DNA from: Neobacillus sp. PS3-12
GTDB lineage: Bacteria > Bacillota > Bacilli > Bacillales > Cytobacillaceae
DNA length: 64,000 nucleotides
NCBI RefSeq assembly: GCF_030915385.1
Contig: NZ_CP133268.1
Location: 4,872,001-4,936,000, forward strand
Reading direction: 5' to 3'
Position numbers and translations under genes: made by a program. The notes under the pieces were generated by a model. That model had not been told where the DNA came from, ran no database searches, and saw nothing but the letters and a program-made list of their open reading frames with translations. Positions 44,781-52,461 of the stretch are shown one piece after another. Within the stretch, counting starts at the first letter, position 1; the number at the start of each line of letters is the position of its first letter.

Positions 44781-46124
44781 TTGGAAAATAATTCGAAATT
44801 TCGTGTTGCCATAATTGGATCTGGTGTGTCCGGTTCTGCAGCAGCCTATTTTTTACATAAATCCCTAGGGGATCAAGTCGAGATCGTTGTATTCGAAAAG
44901 GAAGACAGAATAGGGGGACGTATTCGCAGCATCAAAGTTGGGGATGAAGAATGGGAGACTGGCGGAAGCATTATCCATTCGGAAAATCAATATCTTTCCA
45001 CGATCGTTGATGAACTTGGGCTGGAAAAAAAGAAACATGTTTATAACGATATTGGTATTTGGAGTGGAGAATCTTTCCCCTTTAGAACGGGAAAAACGAA
45101 AGTGGGCACCCTTTTCAATGTGTTGGTTCGGTATGGCACCAGCCTCGTTAAAGCTCAACCGCTAGTCAAGGATATGATAAAAAAATTAGCGCAAATCTAT
45201 TTCCTTCAGGAAAAAGGTGAAGGCTATACGGATCCCGAATCATTATTCAAAAAGCTGGGACTTTACTCATTGTCACAGGAAAAAAGCTATGATTATTTTC
45301 GTAGGAATGGGATTTCAGATCGATTTATCGATGAATTTATGAATGGAGTTTCCAGACTAAATTATGGACAGGATGCAAGTATGCATGGATTGGTCAATTT
45401 GGTCTCATTGGCCGGAGCTTCCTTTGGTGGATATTTATTTGCCATCAAAGGTAGAAATTCACAAATATGTGAAGCCATGCTGCAAAATTCTTCTGCAAAA
45501 GTATTGAAAAACAATCGTGTAACCTCCATCCAGAAAATTGAAGACAAAAATAATACAAAGAATAAATATATCGTTACTGTAGAAGATGGAACGAAAGAGG
45601 AATTTGATTATATAGTGATTGCAACACCATTAGAAAAGGCAAAAATCGATTTTACAAATCTGGAACTTGAAGAAAACAATAGGCTTTCTCGGCCTTACCA
45701 AGTCACGAACGTTACCTATGTTTCTGGCAAACTGAACCCAAACTATTTTGGATTAATGAAAACAGAACAAATTCCAGCCAATATTTTAACCCAAGAAAAT
45801 GAGAACATTCCGTTTTCTTCCATTGAACTTTGTAAAAAGGACAAGGTGCCCGGTCAGAATATCTATCGTATTTTTTCTAGACAAAAGCTGACGGAGGATT
45901 TGTTAAATAAACTTTTTAGAGAAAGAGCGGAAACAAAATCATTGGTATGGGATGCATACCCCGTCCTTACCCCTGCAGCAGCATGGCCGTCTTTTGTTCT
46001 GGAACAAGGAATTTATTATGTAAACGCAATGGAGTCTGCCATTTCCACAATGGAAACAGAGGTTATGGGCAGTAAAAACGTTGTAAATTTACTTTTGAAG
46101 GACATAGCTAGTGCGATTAGCTAG
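44781..46124 (+). CDS. Prenylcysteine-lyase-like FAD oxidoreductase
   Basis: About 447 residues. The N-terminal FAD motif VAIIGSGVSGSAAAYFL, the acidic end of strand 2 (IVVFEKEDRIGGRI) and EWETGGSIIHSENQYL match the prenylcysteine oxidase/lyase group, otherwise best known from animals and plants. A second signature, FMNGVSRLNYGQDASMHGLV, also fits. No signal peptide. A TTG start at 44781 with GTGGAGAGAG upstream fits the family N terminus; the frame is open to 44712. The bacterial substrate is unknown. A relative of amine oxidases is the alternative. Confidence 0.75.
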   Translation: MENNSKFRVAIIGSGVSGSAAAYFLHKSLGDQVEIVVFEKEDRIGGRIRSIKVGDEEWETGGSIIHSENQYLSTIVDELGLEKKKHVYNDIGIWSGESFPFRTGKTKVGTLFNVLVRYGTSLVKAQPLVKDMIKKLAQIYFLQEKGEGYTDPESLFKKLGLYSLSQEKSYDYFRRNGISDRFIDEFMNGVSRLNYGQDASMHGLVNLVSLAGASFGGYLFAIKGRNSQICEAMLQNSSAKVLKNNRVTSIQKIEDKNNTKNKYIVTVEDGTKEEFDYIVIATPLEKAKIDFTNLELEENNRLSRPYQVTNVTYVSGKLNPNYFGLMKTEQIPANILTQENENIPFSSIELCKKDKVPGQNIYRIFSRQKLTEDLLNKLFRERAETKSLVWDAYPVLTPAAAWPSFVLEQGIYYVNAMESAISTMETEVMGSKNVVNLLLKDIASAIS

Positions 46125-46132
46125 TAAGAATA

Positions 46133-46151
46133 GGTGCCTGGCACTTTTTTT
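46133..46151. repeat. Dispersed hairpin element, right-half copy
   Basis: GGTGCCTGGCACTTTTTTT is the right arm and T-tract of the element at 30374, without the left arm. It lies 8 nt after the flavoprotein gene. Confidence 0.5.
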
Positions 46152-46280
46152 GATAATAGGAAAAAAATGAAATATAAGTAACCTAAAAAATTGCATTAGT
46201 AAAACTTTGATATGTATAGTAAATATGAAGGATATTAGGGTAATCACATATTTCAGTATTGCAAGAAAAGGGGAGAAAGT

Positions 46281-47096
46281 ATGCTGCACGAAAAAATAGA
46301 AATCAACTATGAGCAGGAAACCGCTACACTATACACGTATATCTTGGATAATTCACCACAAATTGATCCTGAACGTAAAAGACCGTTGATTGTTATATGC
46401 CCTGGTGGAGGGTATGAGCGGACATCCGATCGCGAGGCTGAGCCGATTGCGATTCAGATGAATGGTATGGGACTCCATGCATGTATCTTAAGATATAGTG
46501 TTAAGCCCGCTGTATTTCCAACTGCGCTTTGTCAATTGGCAAAAACGATAGGATTGGTCCGTGAACATGCTGCAGAATGGAATGTAGATACTAATAAAAT
46601 TATTGTATTAGGTTTTTCCGCAGGAGGTCATTTAGCAGCAAGCCTTGGGGTATTTTGGAACAGGCAGTTTTTAGCTGAAAAAATTACATATACAAACGAA
46701 CAAGTTAAACCGAACGGAATGATTCTTTGCTATCCGGTGATTACGTCTGGGCCTTATGCACACAAAGGCAGTTTTGCTGCGCTTTTAGGAGAACGGTATG
46801 AAGATGAAAATCTAATGGATTTTGTATCGTTAGAACAGCAAGTTTCCGAGGATACACCGCCAACCTTTCTATGGCATACAGCAACAGATGACGCTGTTCC
46901 CGTTGAAAATAGTTTCTTGTTTGCCAATGCCATTTTGAAAAATAGGGGATCATTAGAAATGCATATTTACCCAAATGGTGTACATGGCTTGGCCCTTGGA
47001 ACGGAGGAGACGAAAAGTATCATGAATGAATTGCGCGTACAGCCTGAAGTGGCCAATTGGATTGAGATGGCGGGGCGCTGGGTGAAAGGACTTTAA
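46281..47096 (+). CDS. Alpha/beta hydrolase (acetyl esterase/BD-FAE type)
   Basis: 271 residues. Oxyanion GGGY in VICPGGGYERTSDRE, nucleophile in VLGFSAGGHLAASLG (Ser116 region), acid in LWHTATDDAVPVE and His in YPNGVHGLALG. This is the acetyl xylan esterase-like carbohydrate esterase pattern. No signal peptide, so the substrate is cytoplasmic. AAGGGGAGAA precedes the ATG. Confidence 0.82.
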   Translation: MLHEKIEINYEQETATLYTYILDNSPQIDPERKRPLIVICPGGGYERTSDREAEPIAIQMNGMGLHACILRYSVKPAVFPTALCQLAKTIGLVREHAAEWNVDTNKIIVLGFSAGGHLAASLGVFWNRQFLAEKITYTNEQVKPNGMILCYPVITSGPYAHKGSFAALLGERYEDENLMDFVSLEQQVSEDTPPTFLWHTATDDAVPVENSFLFANAILKNRGSLEMHIYPNGVHGLALGTEETKSIMNELRVQPEVANWIEMAGRWVKGL

Positions 47097-47124
47097 GCTA
47101 CATATCGAAGATACTAATAATAAG

Positions 47125-47157
47125 AAAATGACTAAATTAATAGTCATTTTTTTATTG
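47125..47157 (+). terminator. Terminator after esterase gene
   Basis: AAAATGACTA pairs with TAGTCATTTT (47141-47150) around AATTAA and runs into more T. Confidence 0.85.
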
Positions 47158-47321
47158 GCTACCATCAATAATAATTTTTCTGGTAAAGGGCCATCAATAA
47201 GCGTTATAGGCGACCGAGCCTCATTATTTTGAAGGTGAATGGTCGTCAATGAACTTTACATACCATTTTATCCTTTCCGGCAAGAAGACTCCATCTGATT
47301 TGTGTTACGGGCGAAGCTCAA

Positions 47322-47343
47322 CAATTCAGGTGGAGATGAATTG
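47322..47343. repeat. Left-end hairpin of the TnpB element
   Basis: CAATTCA and TGAATTG pair around GGTGGAGA. Position and size fit the subterminal hairpin of IS200/IS605 left ends. Confidence 0.5.
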
Positions 47344-47484
47344 CCATCACCGATAGGCTGAATTCTTTTTAATTTAAGAAACTTCTTTTTTGAGATCAAA
47401 TGTTCGCATTTTCCTTTCTGTCTATACTATAATTAGGTATAGAATACAGTCTCATAAGATTCAATCAGAAAGGTGGTGTACAAA

Positions 47485-48828
47485 ATGACAAGGAAAAAAG
47501 CAGTCAAAGTATTGCGTAAACAAAAGAAAACCGAAAACATTCAACGGTTCACACAGAAACAAAATATCGGACGAGCTAGTCTTACGGCTAAAGAATTTCG
47601 TTTGCTACAGCGTATGTCGCATAGTTCAAAGGCATTGCGTAATGTTGGCTTGTATACCATTAAACAAAGTTTTTTGAACAACCGCAAGACTGCAACTGTA
47701 AAAGAAGTTGACACAGCTATGCAGGCTGATATTAATTATTGGGGCGTTCAATCGAACTCTGTTCAAGCGATTCGGAGAACATTATTTTCTGATGTGAAGA
47801 GCTTTTTTAAAGCATTTGAACAGTGGAAGAAAAATCCTGAAAATTTCACTGGTCGTCCTAAGTTTCCGAAATATTCTCGTTCCACAGAAAAACGTGTGCT
47901 TGAAATCTATCAAGTTCCGAAAGTGGATAGCGATGGATATTGGACTGTTCCCATGAATGTTGAATTCAGAAAACGGTTTGGTTCTATCAAAATTCGTATG
48001 CCAAAAAATTTGTTAAACAAAAAAATCTCCTATATTGAAATTGTACCTAAGCAGAAAGGTCGGTTCTTTGAGGTGCATTATACGTATGAAATGCACATTT
48101 CTCAAATGAAGAAAATACCAACGACCACAGTTAACGCTTTGAGTTGCGATTTAGGTGTAGACCGATTATTAAGTTGTGCAACAAATAAGGGCGATACATT
48201 CTTAATTGATGGTAAAAAGTTAAAATCCATCAATCAATATTTCAATAAAATGATAAGGAACTTCCAACAGAAAAATAGTGAGAATGGAATTTCAAAACGT
48301 ATCGTTACGAATTCTATAGCCAAGCTTTGGAGCAAACGTGAAGCTCAAATTAATGGATATATCTCACAAGCCGTCGGCTTGTTATTTAAAAAAGTAAAAG
48401 AATTCAACATTGATACAATTGTTGTCGGCTATAATGCTGGTTGGAAACAAGAAAGCGATATGGGAAAGAAGAATAATCAACAATTTGTTCAAATTCCATT
48501 TCGTAAGCTGATTTCTGCTATCGAAAACAAATGTTTGAAAGAGGGCATTCGTTTTAAAAAACAGGAAGAAAGCTATACTTCAATAGCTAGTTTCCTAGAT
48601 AGAGATCCCCTTCCTGTTTGGTTGAAAGATGATAAAATAAATGATCATTTTAGCGGCAAACGGATAACTCGTGGTTTGTACCGAAGTAAAACAGGAATAT
48701 GTATTCATGCTGACATTAATGGTGCATTGAATACTTTGCGAAAATCAGAAGTTGTAGAATTAGTTGAAAAACTTAAAGTGAATAATCCAATTCTATTGAA
48801 AGTGCAAAAACGTAAGGCTGTTGCCTAG
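47485..48828 (+). CDS. tnpB: TnpB RNA-guided nuclease family protein
   Basis: 447 residues. The RuvC-like catalytic residues are present: Asp222 in SCDLGVDRLLS, Glu361/362 in KQEESYTSIASFLD and Asp410 in HADINGALN. The zinc-finger CxxC pairs usual between the last two motifs are absent; the variant SYTSIASFLDRD...FSGKRITRGLYRS is found instead, as in a known subset of TnpB. ATG 47485 follows AAAGGTGG. Nuclease activity with an omega RNA from the 3' flank is known for the family and is inferred here. Confidence 0.88.
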   Translation: MTRKKAVKVLRKQKKTENIQRFTQKQNIGRASLTAKEFRLLQRMSHSSKALRNVGLYTIKQSFLNNRKTATVKEVDTAMQADINYWGVQSNSVQAIRRTLFSDVKSFFKAFEQWKKNPENFTGRPKFPKYSRSTEKRVLEIYQVPKVDSDGYWTVPMNVEFRKRFGSIKIRMPKNLLNKKISYIEIVPKQKGRFFEVHYTYEMHISQMKKIPTTTVNALSCDLGVDRLLSCATNKGDTFLIDGKKLKSINQYFNKMIRNFQQKNSENGISKRIVTNSIAKLWSKREAQINGYISQAVGLLFKKVKEFNIDTIVVGYNAGWKQESDMGKKNNQQFVQIPFRKLISAIENKCLKEGIRFKKQEESYTSIASFLDRDPLPVWLKDDKINDHFSGKRITRGLYRSKTGICIHADINGALNTLRKSEVVELVEKLKVNNPILLKVQKRKAVA

Positions 48829-49128
48829 GGCATAGCTTAGTGGGTGCGTCATCCATCCATGTGTACTCGACTTGTCGGGGCTTGTAGCACACGCCGGAGC
48901 AATCTGAGTGGTGGCTTCTTTCGCAAGGAAGAACTGCTCTTTTTTCGAAAGGGTGGTGCAAGTGGGAAAACGATAGTTCGTCACCAGTACCGACCAAAAA
49001 CTTACTTGGGGTGTCACCGTAAGCTGGCATGAATTCTAGAGCGTCAAACTGTCTAGCAATAGCGAGAAGACCTAGATTTCTAACTCAAGCCCCCACTGAA
49101 ACAGTCTACCTCAGTGGGGGTAGTTGAC
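48780..49128 (+). ncRNA. Putative omega RNA (reRNA) of TnpB, limits approximate
   Basis: The 3' end of tnpB and the 300 nt after it are GC-richer than their surroundings and contain several short complementary blocks (for example GCCGGAG...CTTC, GGTGGTGC...GTCACC), ending in the 10-bp right-end hairpin. By analogy with other IS605 elements, the omega RNA should overlap the end of tnpB, stop at the right end and read its guide from the flank (from about 49129). An apparent open frame at 48844-49032 lies inside and is not a gene. Confidence 0.5.
49090..49120. repeat. Right-end hairpin of the TnpB element
   Basis: CCCCCACTGA pairs perfectly with TCAGTGGGGG (49111-49120) around an 11-nt loop. 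TAGTTGAC follows. Confidence 0.65.
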
Positions 49129-49139
49129 TAGCCTTATGT

Positions 49140-49904
49140 CTACACTAATGTAACCGTTCTCATTTTCCATTCCGCATCCTTGTATGCTTTAGCAATTCCC
49201 CACCTAATGATATTTGTTTTCTTTACTTCTTTTATTTGAATCGAAACTTCTGCTGGAAAGGCGAGAGGAGAAGGCTTTAAGGATACCTGTTTCGAGTCAA
49301 GCCAATTTGCCAAGATATTTTTTCCATTTGTGAAGGGAAAGATTTGCCGAAATCCATCCTTAAACCATAGGAATTCTTCTTCCTTTGGTGTTCCTGGTTC
49401 TTGCAGGCATAGATATAAAGAGAGATCATCACAAAATTGAAGCATGAGAAAGTGAATTTTTAATAGGTCTTCTTTATCGGCTTCATAGAGGTTTAATTGT
49501 TCCATCAAACGGTCCTGCCTGGCTTTTTCGTATCTAGTGAATTCAATGGCAGCAGGTTCTTTGGCCCCGTTCAAAAAGGTCCGAAAGTGGAGACTGCACA
49601 GCAATCCGGCATAAAGGGACTGAACTTCAACCTCATCGATTCCTTTTTTATAAAAAGTAAGCTTTGGCATTAGAGGAAAGTCGATAAAGGAATATGGACA
49701 TTTGTATCGATCATTCCAAAAAGGTGTTTCGTCAAGATCTATCCAGGCATGATCATGTTGAGCAATGGCAAAAATGACTTCACTCCAGTGATCAGTTCCA
49801 TTGATATAAGCGGAATTCCAATGACGAGCAATATCCCCCGAAAGCAGGCCGTGATGGTGCTGTGGAATCATTACCCAATCGTGTTCTCTCTCATAAATGA
49901 CCAA
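49140..49904 (-). CDS. DUF3891 family protein
   Basis: 254 residues. N-terminal MVIYEREHDWVMIPQHHHGLLSGDIARHW, then VIFAIAQHDHAWIDLDETP, a pattern of paired histidines and aspartates like an HD-domain-derived metal site. This fits DUF3891, an uncharacterised Bacillus family. The stop lies about ten nt from the right end of the TnpB element. A GGAGAGAA ribosome binding site precedes the ATG. Confidence 0.8.
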   Translation of the reverse strand: MVIYEREHDWVMIPQHHHGLLSGDIARHWNSAYINGTDHWSEVIFAIAQHDHAWIDLDETPFWNDRYKCPYSFIDFPLMPKLTFYKKGIDEVEVQSLYAGLLCSLHFRTFLNGAKEPAAIEFTRYEKARQDRLMEQLNLYEADKEDLLKIHFLMLQFCDDLSLYLCLQEPGTPKEEEFLWFKDGFRQIFPFTNGKNILANWLDSKQVSLKPSPLAFPAEVSIQIKEVKKTNIIRWGIAKAYKDAEWKMRTVTLV

Positions 49905-50147
49905 GTCATTCTCTCCTTTTTATATTTTGTTTCTTCTAATATATTCATATATTTACAACGTGGCAAGATAAATAAACGATTAGACAGATATTCTTTTTTC
50001 TCACGTTTGTTTGCTAGGTGAATGATGTTTTTTGAGCATATCTTTAGAAAAAACTGTTAAAAAGATAGTAAACTTGTTAGTAGTACCAAAAAAAGGAATT
50101 TTATCATTTGTATCCATCGTAAGAATATGAAAAAAAGGAGTTTTTTC

Positions 50148-50546
50148 ATGGAGCATCAATCATTAGTCCGAACGAGATTTTGTGAATCGGATGCCTTGGG
50201 TCATATCAATAATGTCAGTTTTTTCATTTACTTGGAGCAAGCAAGAGTTGACTTTTTTATCGATACCCAAATCCTTGAAGATATAGAGGATTGGTCATTT
50301 GTTGCAGCATCTGTACATTGTGATTTTAAAAAACAAGCATTTGTTAATCAAAGTCTTGTAATCAAAACCTGGGTCAGTCATATCGGCCGAACCAGTGTGA
50401 AATTAAAACATCAAATCTTTGAGCAAAATAATGAAGAATTAATTGCTGAAGGGGAAGATGTGTTAGTTTCTTATAATGTAATGGAGCAGAAAGCTGATCC
50501 ACTGAGTGAGCAAATCAAAGAAAAGTTAAAATTATATACAATTTGA
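50148..50546 (+). CDS. 4HBT-family acyl-CoA thioesterase
   Basis: 132 residues, hotdog fold: VRTRFCESDALGHINNVSFFIYLEQARVDFF contains the catalytic Asp (in ESDALGHINN) and the following helix of the 4-hydroxybenzoyl-CoA thioesterase group. It hydrolyses acyl-CoAs. AAAAAGGAG eight nt before ATG 50148 decides the start; an in-frame start at 50127 lacks a site. It runs towards the hydrolase at 50605. Confidence 0.85.
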   Translation: MEHQSLVRTRFCESDALGHINNVSFFIYLEQARVDFFIDTQILEDIEDWSFVAASVHCDFKKQAFVNQSLVIKTWVSHIGRTSVKLKHQIFEQNNEELIAEGEDVLVSYNVMEQKADPLSEQIKEKLKLYTI

Positions 50547-50553
50547 TTAAAAT

Positions 50554-50567
50554 TGAAAACGCTATCA
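50554..50567. promoter_or_regulatory. cre (CcpA) site, full consensus match
   Basis: TGAAAACGCTATCA fits TGWAANCGNTNWCA at every position. It lies 38 nt before the alpha/beta hydrolase start, so carbon catabolite repression of that gene is likely. Confidence 0.65.
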
Positions 50568-50604
50568 GCAGTATCGGATAATATTTTTATAGGGGGGAAT
50601 TCTA

Positions 50605-51417
50605 ATGGCATTTTTTGAAACAAGTGACGGGGTAAAACTATTTTATCAGCAAAAAGGGGAAGGGAATCCAATCGTCCTTATTCATGGTTGGTCAAGCGAC
50701 CATACTGCATTTGATCCAACATTCAATGATCTAAGCAGTAAGTTTAAAGTGATATCTTATGATCTAAGAGGGCATGGAAGATCTGATCGACCCGAACATG
50801 GTCTATCCTTAAAAAGGTTTGCAACAGACCTTGAGGAATTAATGGCAAGTTTAGAGCTTAAAGATGTAACTCTAGTTGGGCATTCAATGGGTGCTTCCAC
50901 TATTTTTGAATATGTCAGAAACTATGGTGTATCAAGATTAAAATCAGTATCTATTTTTGACATGACTCCAAAACTAGTGAATGATGGCGAATGGAATTTA
51001 GGACTCTACCACGGTAAATATAAAAGTGAAGATTTGCACCAGGATTTAACCCAAATGAATGAAGATTTCTTAAAATTCGCAGGACCATTTGCTAAAACTG
51101 TCATTCCCTACTTAACAGACGAAATGCTAGAAGAATATCTCAAAGTGGTTAAAGGAAATACTCCCCACGTTATGGCTGCGATGTGGCATGCAATGGCAGT
51201 AAGTGATTTTAGAGATGTGCTTCCTAAAATTACAGTTCCAACGCAAATTATCTTCGGAGAAAAAAGCACGCTGTATTCAAAACAAACAGCAGAATATGTA
51301 CATTCGCAAATCCCTAATTCTGAAATAATCCCTTTTGAAAATTGTACACACATACTAGTAGCAGAAAATCCAGTCAAAACGACTCAGGTAATTGAAGAAA
51401 TGGCTAATATGAAATGA
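50605..51417 (+). CDS. Alpha/beta hydrolase (haloperoxidase/lactonase-like)
   Basis: 270 residues. PIVLIHGWSSDHTAF (oxyanion), VISYDLRGHGRSDRP, nucleophile elbow LVGHSMGASTIFEY, acid near IIFGEKSTLYS and His in ENCTHILVAENP. No signal peptide. The substrate is unknown. AGGGGGGAATTC precedes the ATG. A full-consensus cre site lies just upstream. Confidence 0.83.
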   Translation: MAFFETSDGVKLFYQQKGEGNPIVLIHGWSSDHTAFDPTFNDLSSKFKVISYDLRGHGRSDRPEHGLSLKRFATDLEELMASLELKDVTLVGHSMGASTIFEYVRNYGVSRLKSVSIFDMTPKLVNDGEWNLGLYHGKYKSEDLHQDLTQMNEDFLKFAGPFAKTVIPYLTDEMLEEYLKVVKGNTPHVMAAMWHAMAVSDFRDVLPKITVPTQIIFGEKSTLYSKQTAEYVHSQIPNSEIIPFENCTHILVAENPVKTTQVIEEMANMK

Positions 51418-51589
51418 TTAATGGCCAGGTTTCTCTACTTGGACACGATAAATTGCGTAATTCATTTAATGTTCAAACCTTTTTGAATAGTATGTTAACA
51501 TTTGGAAAAGCTGCTCAATTTCCAAACTGGATAAACTATAATAATAGTGTAAAGAAGTTAATAATACTTTTTCAAAAGGGGTCCTTTAT

Positions 51590-52108
51590 ATGTTTAACAA
51601 ATTTCTAAGAGAGAACAAAGTTGCCGCCTACATTCTTACGGTGTTGCGCTTGTATCTTGGATATGAATGGTTAATGGCAGGATTCCACAAAATTACTGGT
51701 GGATTCGATGCAACCGGGTTCTTGAAAGGAGCAATCGCTAATCCAGTGAAAGGTCCTGATGGGGGCATGGTTTACGCCACTTTCGTTGGATTTTTAAAAC
51801 ACTTTGCTTTGCCAAATGCACATATATTTAATGTTCTGGTTCCTTGGGGAGAATTTCTAGTTGGTTTAGGGTTAATTCTCGGATGCTTAACAACTGCTGC
51901 TATATTCTTTGGCTTAGTGATGAACTTCGCATATGTGATGGCCGGAACTGTTTCTACCAATCCATTAGATATTTTACTAGGCGTATTCATTCTTGCTGCA
52001 GGACTTAATGCAGGAAGGGTGGGTCTTGACCGCTGGTTAATCCCTGATATTCGCAAATATGCAGCAATGGGAAAGAAAGAAAATCACGCTGATAAACATA
52101 CCATTTAA
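51590..52108 (+). CDS. DoxX-family membrane protein
   Basis: 172 residues with four membrane helices; VLRLYLGYEWLMAGFHKITGG is the typical first helix and loop, and GEFLVGLGLILGCLTTAAIFFGLVMNF the third. DoxX proteins are small quinone-linked or redox-stress membrane proteins. The protein here is of the thiosulfate-quinone-oxidoreductase-like size. AAAAGGGG precedes the ATG. Confidence 0.8.
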   Translation: MFNKFLRENKVAAYILTVLRLYLGYEWLMAGFHKITGGFDATGFLKGAIANPVKGPDGGMVYATFVGFLKHFALPNAHIFNVLVPWGEFLVGLGLILGCLTTAAIFFGLVMNFAYVMAGTVSTNPLDILLGVFILAAGLNAGRVGLDRWLIPDIRKYAAMGKKENHADKHTI

Positions 52109-52284
52109 TGTTTATGGAAAGTTCAATAAACAGGAAATACAGTCAATCATTATGCATTTTACCGCTGACCCAATGATCCAAAAACAATTAAATGACCGCA
52201 ACAAGGAAATGTCTTCCCCAACTTCTTAACAGAAGAGCGAAATCATTTAATAGAGCATAAAGAAGAAAATATGACAGGGAATTT

Positions 52285-52407
52285 ATGAATGAGTCAGAAA
52301 AAATAATCATGAACATGTATGAAGAGGAAGGAAGATCGTGGAAACGAAAACTCTATTTAATAAGTTTGTTTATCCAGAACATGAAAAAGGAATTAGATAA
52401 TAGTTAA
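52285..52407 (+). CDS. Very small open frame, doubtful
   Basis: 40 residues, MNESEKIIMNMYEEEGRSWK onward, ending directly before a terminator-type hairpin. The ribosome binding site (ACAGGGAATTT) is weak. The surrounding 52109-52410 also reads as fragments (for example K-F-N-K-Q-E-I-Q-S-I-I ending at 52228), so a degraded gene is as likely. No function proposed. Confidence 0.2.
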   Translation: MNESEKIIMNMYEEEGRSWKRKLYLISLFIQNMKKELDNS

Positions 52408-52411
52408 AAGT

Positions 52412-52452
52412 AAAAAGGTACAACCAACTATTGGCTGGTTGCACCTTTTTTT
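52412..52452. terminator. Bidirectional terminator before gucD
   Basis: AAAAAGGTACAACCA pairs with TGGTTGCACCTTTTT (52436-52450, one mismatch). A-run and T-run flank it on both sides, so it ends gucD on the minus strand. Confidence 0.75.
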
Positions 52453-52461
52453 AAACTGATT

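Larger units (their letters stand above)
47272..49129 (+). mobile_element. TnpB-only IS200/IS605-type element (ends approximate)
   Basis: A tnpB gene flanked by hairpins: CAATTCA/TGAATTG at 47322-47343 on the left and CCCCCACTGA/TCAGTGGGGG at 49090-49120 on the right. There is no tnpA, so it cannot move without help. A TTTAT at 47267-47271 is a candidate left target-adjacent motif, and GTTGAC at 49123-49128 is the candidate right end. Both exact ends are guesses. The element sits a few bases after the stop of the convergent DUF3891 gene, so it disrupts no gene. Confidence 0.7.

Noticed and set aside
48773..49032. Several open frames on both strands after tnpB
   Set aside because: The region is structured non-coding sequence that fits the omega RNA and right end of the element; the frames have no start signals.
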